Shown here piece after piece: positions 6,902-9,201 of a DNA stretch of 9,201 nucleotides. The notes beneath the pieces are model-generated. The model saw only the letters and a program-made list of their open reading frames with translations. It ran no database searches and was not told the DNA's origin. The translations under genes were made by a program, and so were the position numbers. This DNA comes from Lentisphaerota bacterium (GTDB lineage: Bacteria; Verrucomicrobiota; Lentisphaeria; Oligosphaerales; Oligosphaeraceae), in NCBI GenBank assembly GCA_012800625.1, contig JAAZIY010000112.1, forward strand, positions 1 to 9,201, given 5' to 3'. Numbering within the stretch: position 1 is the first letter of the stretch; each line of letters opens with the position of its first letter.

Positions 6902-6924
6902 CTGGCAGACCAGCTTTTTATTTT
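6902..6924 (+). terminator. Weak terminator-like sequence in the convergent gap
   Basis: CTGG (6902-6905) can pair with CCAG (6910-6913), followed by a T-rich run (TTTTTATTTT, 6915-6924). The stem is only four base pairs, so termination of the plus-strand transcript here is tentative. A second AT-rich imperfect hairpin overlaps its end (TTTTAAGT 6921-6928 with ACTTGAAAA 6935-6943, one bulged G). Confidence 0.3.
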
Positions 6925-6960
6925 AAGTACCCCGACTTGAAAACTGTGACAATCTTGCGT

Positions 6961-9012
6961 TCAGTGTTCATTCTTGGGTTCTCTGATTTTAATGTACGTC
7001 ACCTCGAACGCCTTGCATGGGCGGTATTGCTGCAGGCGATTGGCGAAGGTGAAGGCATCATTCATCTCGTAGTGCTGGAAGATGTCGAGGCCGCGATCCA
7101 GTGAGATTTTCCAGCCATAGTCGGTCACGATGTGGCGGGAGTGGATCGTGCCGCTGCTGTCGAACTCCCAGGTGAAGTTCATGCCCACGCTGCTTGCGGA
7201 CTCTTTCATCTTCTCGAAGTTGTCCTTCTGCTGTTCTCCTTTGAACTCGTCTTCAGTAGTAAGCAGATGCACGGACACTTCCTCATCCGGGGCCTTGTGC
7301 TTGACCACGGTCTCCAACAATTCCGTGAAGTTGCGCACCTGGTAAAACAGGCGGATGTACGGATCGGTGACTGTGATTGTCTTCGCACCCTTGAGATAGG
7401 GGCCGAACAGCGTATCGAAGGAAAGTCCCTTCTGGTTCTCTTGGAATGTGAGGTGTTTCTCCTTGAGAACAGGTTCGGATGGACCTTGGGTCAAGTCCGC
7501 TTGCACAGCTTCTACGATTTCCCCGTCTTCACCCTCGGCGATGGTCTTGTGGTAGTAGCCGGGGTATTCCTCTTCTTCGAGCGTGGTGACAGGCTTGGCC
7601 TGGCCATCACTGTCTTGATAGGTAAAGTGGACCTTGCCGTAGGTGGAGTCGATGCGCATCAGCTGGTCTTTGACACGCTTGCGGCCTTCAATCGCAAACC
7701 TTAGCAGGTCTTCGACTTCTTCCTTGCTTGCTCCACCATGCGGGAAAAGGATCTTCATCAGGCCAGAGAAGGTCTTGTTGATGCCATCGCGGTCCCGCGT
7801 CGAAATATCGGAGGAGAGGGAGAAGTGTTCCTTGTAGCGGTCCGAGTAATCGTGATTGCGCAGCGAGCGAAGGATTTCGGCCAGGTAGTCCACCACGAAG
7901 CCATAAGCGCTGGAGAACATCTCGCCCCGAATGATATCGACCTCCCAGCCAGGGATGTAGAAGTGGATGCGGTCAAGAAATGCGGAGTCGTAAAACTTGT
8001 CGGGCAACTCGCAAAACAGGTCCGAGTGCTTGAGCATGTAGGGCACGGTGTGCTGAGTGTTGCCCACGAACACCATGGATGCTTCCGCGCCTAGCGTCTC
8101 TACGCCCCGCGAGAAAGACTTGTTTGCCATGTAGTTCTTCATGATGTCAACGAGAGCCTTGTCCACACGCTTTTGCTTTCCGGCAAACTCGTCGAAGGCG
8201 ACGCAATCCCAATAGCCGACCAGGCCAATCTTTCCGGAAGAGTTATTCACGAACAGCTTGGGAACCGTGACCTCGCCACCGGAGATCAGGATGCCGTGCG
8301 GCGAGAACTCCGAGTAGATGTGCGATTTGCCGGTTCCCTTGGGTCCAAGTTCGATCAGGTTATAGTTACGTTCGCAAAACGGGATCAGACGGAGCAGCTG
8401 GGTCAGCTTGCTGCGTTTGCCGAACATCTCCGGGTTGAAGCCGATGCTTTGCACCAGCAGGTCGATCCACTCGTCGGTCGTGAATTGCGCCCTAGCTTCA
8501 AGGTAAGCGTCGAAATCGAAATGGGAGAGCTGGATCGGCTTAAGGGCCGACAAGATCCAGGGACTGGCGCTTTTGTCTTCGCTAAACTCATATTCCAGAT
8601 CTGCAATGCACCACACGCCAGCGACCAAGAGCTTGGGGTGCTTTTTTACCGTTCCGGAATCAACAAGGACCTCTTTGATGCCCAGATTGGAGAACTGCGC
8701 CTCGTAAACATCCTTCTTGTCGTTCAGGTCAACACTGATCTTATCGATGACCTTGTAGCGCCCCTTTTCCTTAATGTTTGAGCGGACCAACCCGGCTTCA
8801 TTCCGGTGAACATAATGCTTGGCCAGAATCTCCTTGACCGTCTCGATTCCTGTCTGGATGGTCAGTTCATCGCTGGTGGCGCAATACTGGCCCAGCAGGT
8901 ATTCCAACACGTAGGAGGGAACGATGGCGTTGCCCTTGACCGTCTTGACGAGGTCCTTGCGGACAACGAGTCCCGGAAAGTGTGTGTTGATTTTCTGGTC
9001 AAGTGCATTCAT
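6961..9012 (-). CDS. brxL: BrxL-like AAA+ ATPase with MIT_C-like C-terminus (BREX defence)
   Basis: This 683-residue protein matches BrxL of BREX phage-defence systems by recall: LDQKINTHFPGLVVRKDL at the start, YVLEYLLGQYCAT, and an AAA+ core with Walker A GPKGTGKS (223-230), Walker B VAFDEF (271-276), sensor-1 FVGNTQ (315-320) and DR (347-348). In Escherichia coli BREX, BrxL is needed for phage exclusion but not for methylation, and it forms DNA-binding multimeric ATPase rings. After an acidic linker (about 478-525), residues about 531-676 do not resemble the Lon-protease-like end of typical BrxL. Instead they resemble the C-terminal domain of MITD1 (GPYLKG, DPYIR, IHSRHI, GWKI, DRGLDIF). 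The ATG at 9012 is chosen because GGAG lies six bases upstream and overlaps the alternative ATG at 9024. It is the last gene of its operon, as brxL usually is. Confidence 0.92.
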   Translation of the reverse strand: MNALDQKINTHFPGLVVRKDLVKTVKGNAIVPSYVLEYLLGQYCATSDELTIQTGIETVKEILAKHYVHRNEAGLVRSNIKEKGRYKVIDKISVDLNDKKDVYEAQFSNLGIKEVLVDSGTVKKHPKLLVAGVWCIADLEYEFSEDKSASPWILSALKPIQLSHFDFDAYLEARAQFTTDEWIDLLVQSIGFNPEMFGKRSKLTQLLRLIPFCERNYNLIELGPKGTGKSHIYSEFSPHGILISGGEVTVPKLFVNNSSGKIGLVGYWDCVAFDEFAGKQKRVDKALVDIMKNYMANKSFSRGVETLGAEASMVFVGNTQHTVPYMLKHSDLFCELPDKFYDSAFLDRIHFYIPGWEVDIIRGEMFSSAYGFVVDYLAEILRSLRNHDYSDRYKEHFSLSSDISTRDRDGINKTFSGLMKILFPHGGASKEEVEDLLRFAIEGRKRVKDQLMRIDSTYGKVHFTYQDSDGQAKPVTTLEEEEYPGYYHKTIAEGEDGEIVEAVQADLTQGPSEPVLKEKHLTFQENQKGLSFDTLFGPYLKGAKTITVTDPYIRLFYQVRNFTELLETVVKHKAPDEEVSVHLLTTEDEFKGEQQKDNFEKMKESASSVGMNFTWEFDSSGTIHSRHIVTDYGWKISLDRGLDIFQHYEMNDAFTFANRLQQYRPCKAFEVTYIKIREPKNEH

Positions 9013-9018
9013 GAAAAA

Positions 9019-9022
9019 CTCC
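9019..9022 (-). promoter_or_regulatory. brxL: Ribosome binding site deciding the brxL start
   Basis: GGAG on the minus strand lies six bases before ATG 9012-9010. The upstream in-frame ATG (9024-9022) shares a base with it and has no Shine-Dalgarno of its own, so the shorter 683-residue product is preferred. Confidence 0.65.
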
Positions 9023-9026
9023 ATTG

Positions 9027-9059
9027 AACCACAGATTCACACAGATAGACACAGATGAA
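9027..9059 (-). repeat. CACAGAT 10-bp-period repeat beside the GxxExxY gene
   Basis: Three units in a 10-base register (ACAGATTCAC, ACAGATAGAC, ACAGATGAAA) follow AACC on the plus strand; on the minus strand the sequence reads ATCTGTGT repeatedly and ends TCTGTGGTT. It begins two bases after the stop codon of the GxxExxY gene and ends 14 bases before the brxL start. From memory, similar ATCTGTG-type repeats often accompany GxxExxY genes in PVC and related genomes. Confidence 0.7.
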
Positions 9060-9061
9060 AT

Positions 9062-9201
9062 TCATAGGGCGAGGCGCTCCCACTGGAGCTTGGCGTATTT
9101 GAAGTTCAGGATGAGTCCGACACGAAGCCCTGTGATCTTGAGGTAATTGAGAATCTGGCCTTTTTCATGGTCGGTAATTCTTTCGATGGTCTTTGTATCG
9201 A
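9062..9201 (-). CDS. GxxExxY protein, C-terminal part only
   Basis: The minus strand is open from the right edge to TGA at 9064-9062 and encodes 45 residues. They include ILNYLKITGLRVGLILNFKY and the ending KLQWERLAL, the typical C-terminus of GxxExxY proteins (TIGR04256, the PDDEXK_3-type family of about 125-130 residues). The N-terminal GxxExxY motif and the rest of the protein lie beyond the window. The family is small and of unproven function, with distant similarity to PDDEXK nucleases. Here it lies just upstream of brxL on the same strand, with 49 bases between stop and start, so it is either an insertion into the BREX operon or a passenger gene co-transcribed with brxL. Confidence 0.85.
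   Translation of the reverse strand, partial: DTKTIERITDHEKGQILNYLKITGLRVGLILNFKYAKLQWERLAL

Noticed and set aside
7131..7160. Active phospholipase-D HKD motif in the brxL C-terminus
   Set aside because: The local sequence IHSRHIVTD lacks the HxKxxxxD spacing and only one such segment is present, as in the catalytically inactive MITD1 domain.
7132..7704. Plus-strand open frame of 190 codons inside brxL
   Set aside because: It is antisense to the brxL C-terminal region, is low in complexity and lacks a ribosome binding site or family signature.
8173..8781. Plus-strand open frame of 202 codons inside brxL
   Set aside because: It is antisense to a well-supported AAA+ gene and has no recognisable domain; such long antisense frames are common in moderately GC-rich genes.
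9022..9024. ATG at 9024 as the brxL start
   Set aside because: It has no Shine-Dalgarno and overlaps the GGAG that serves ATG 9012; BrxL proteins typically begin close to the LDxxxNxHF segment.

Overview
The window looks like chromosomal DNA of a free-living or gut bacterium, most plausibly of the PVC group and perhaps Lentisphaerota. This rests on three things that I recall as common there: a regulator joining a GntR-type winged helix to a LacI-type sugar sensor, a very large secreted carbohydrate-active enzyme, and a GxxExxY protein with short 10-bp repeats beside it. No rRNA, tRNA or housekeeping marker is present, so the taxonomic call is tentative.

Three gene modules are separated by short repeat elements. 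Module 1 (about 11-2700, minus strand) holds a GntR/LacI-type regulator followed by an MFS transporter. Module 2 (about 2791-6824, plus strand) holds a 963-residue exported protein with a glycoside-hydrolase-like TIM barrel and a 183-residue exported beta-sandwich protein. It is divergent from the regulator, which is the usual arrangement for a sugar-responsive regulator and its target, so module 1 may control and serve module 2. Module 3 (about 6898 to the right edge, minus strand) is the 3' end of a defence operon. It contains the C-terminal 45 residues of a GxxExxY protein, then a complete BrxL-type AAA+ ATPase of the BREX phage-defence family.

Two observations stand out. First, this BrxL has the normal N-terminal and AAA+ regions but lacks the usual Lon-protease-like C-terminus. 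In its place is a domain resembling the C-terminal phospholipase-D-like domain (MIT_C) of eukaryotic MITD1. Second, the junctions between modules carry members of one 10-bp-unit repeat family (reference unit TGTGTCTTNG) at 2719-2790 and, inverted, at 6825-6895. A probable third copy is cut by the left edge. A related-looking 10-bp-period repeat (CACAGAT core) sits between the GxxExxY gene and brxL.

The longest stretch without a gene is 2646-3144. It holds a perfect 8-bp inverted repeat close to the regulator start, the first repeat array and a long AT-rich leader for the glycoside-hydrolase gene. The convergent gap 6705-6960 holds a GGG-rich hexamer repeat, the second repeat array and weak terminator-like sequence.
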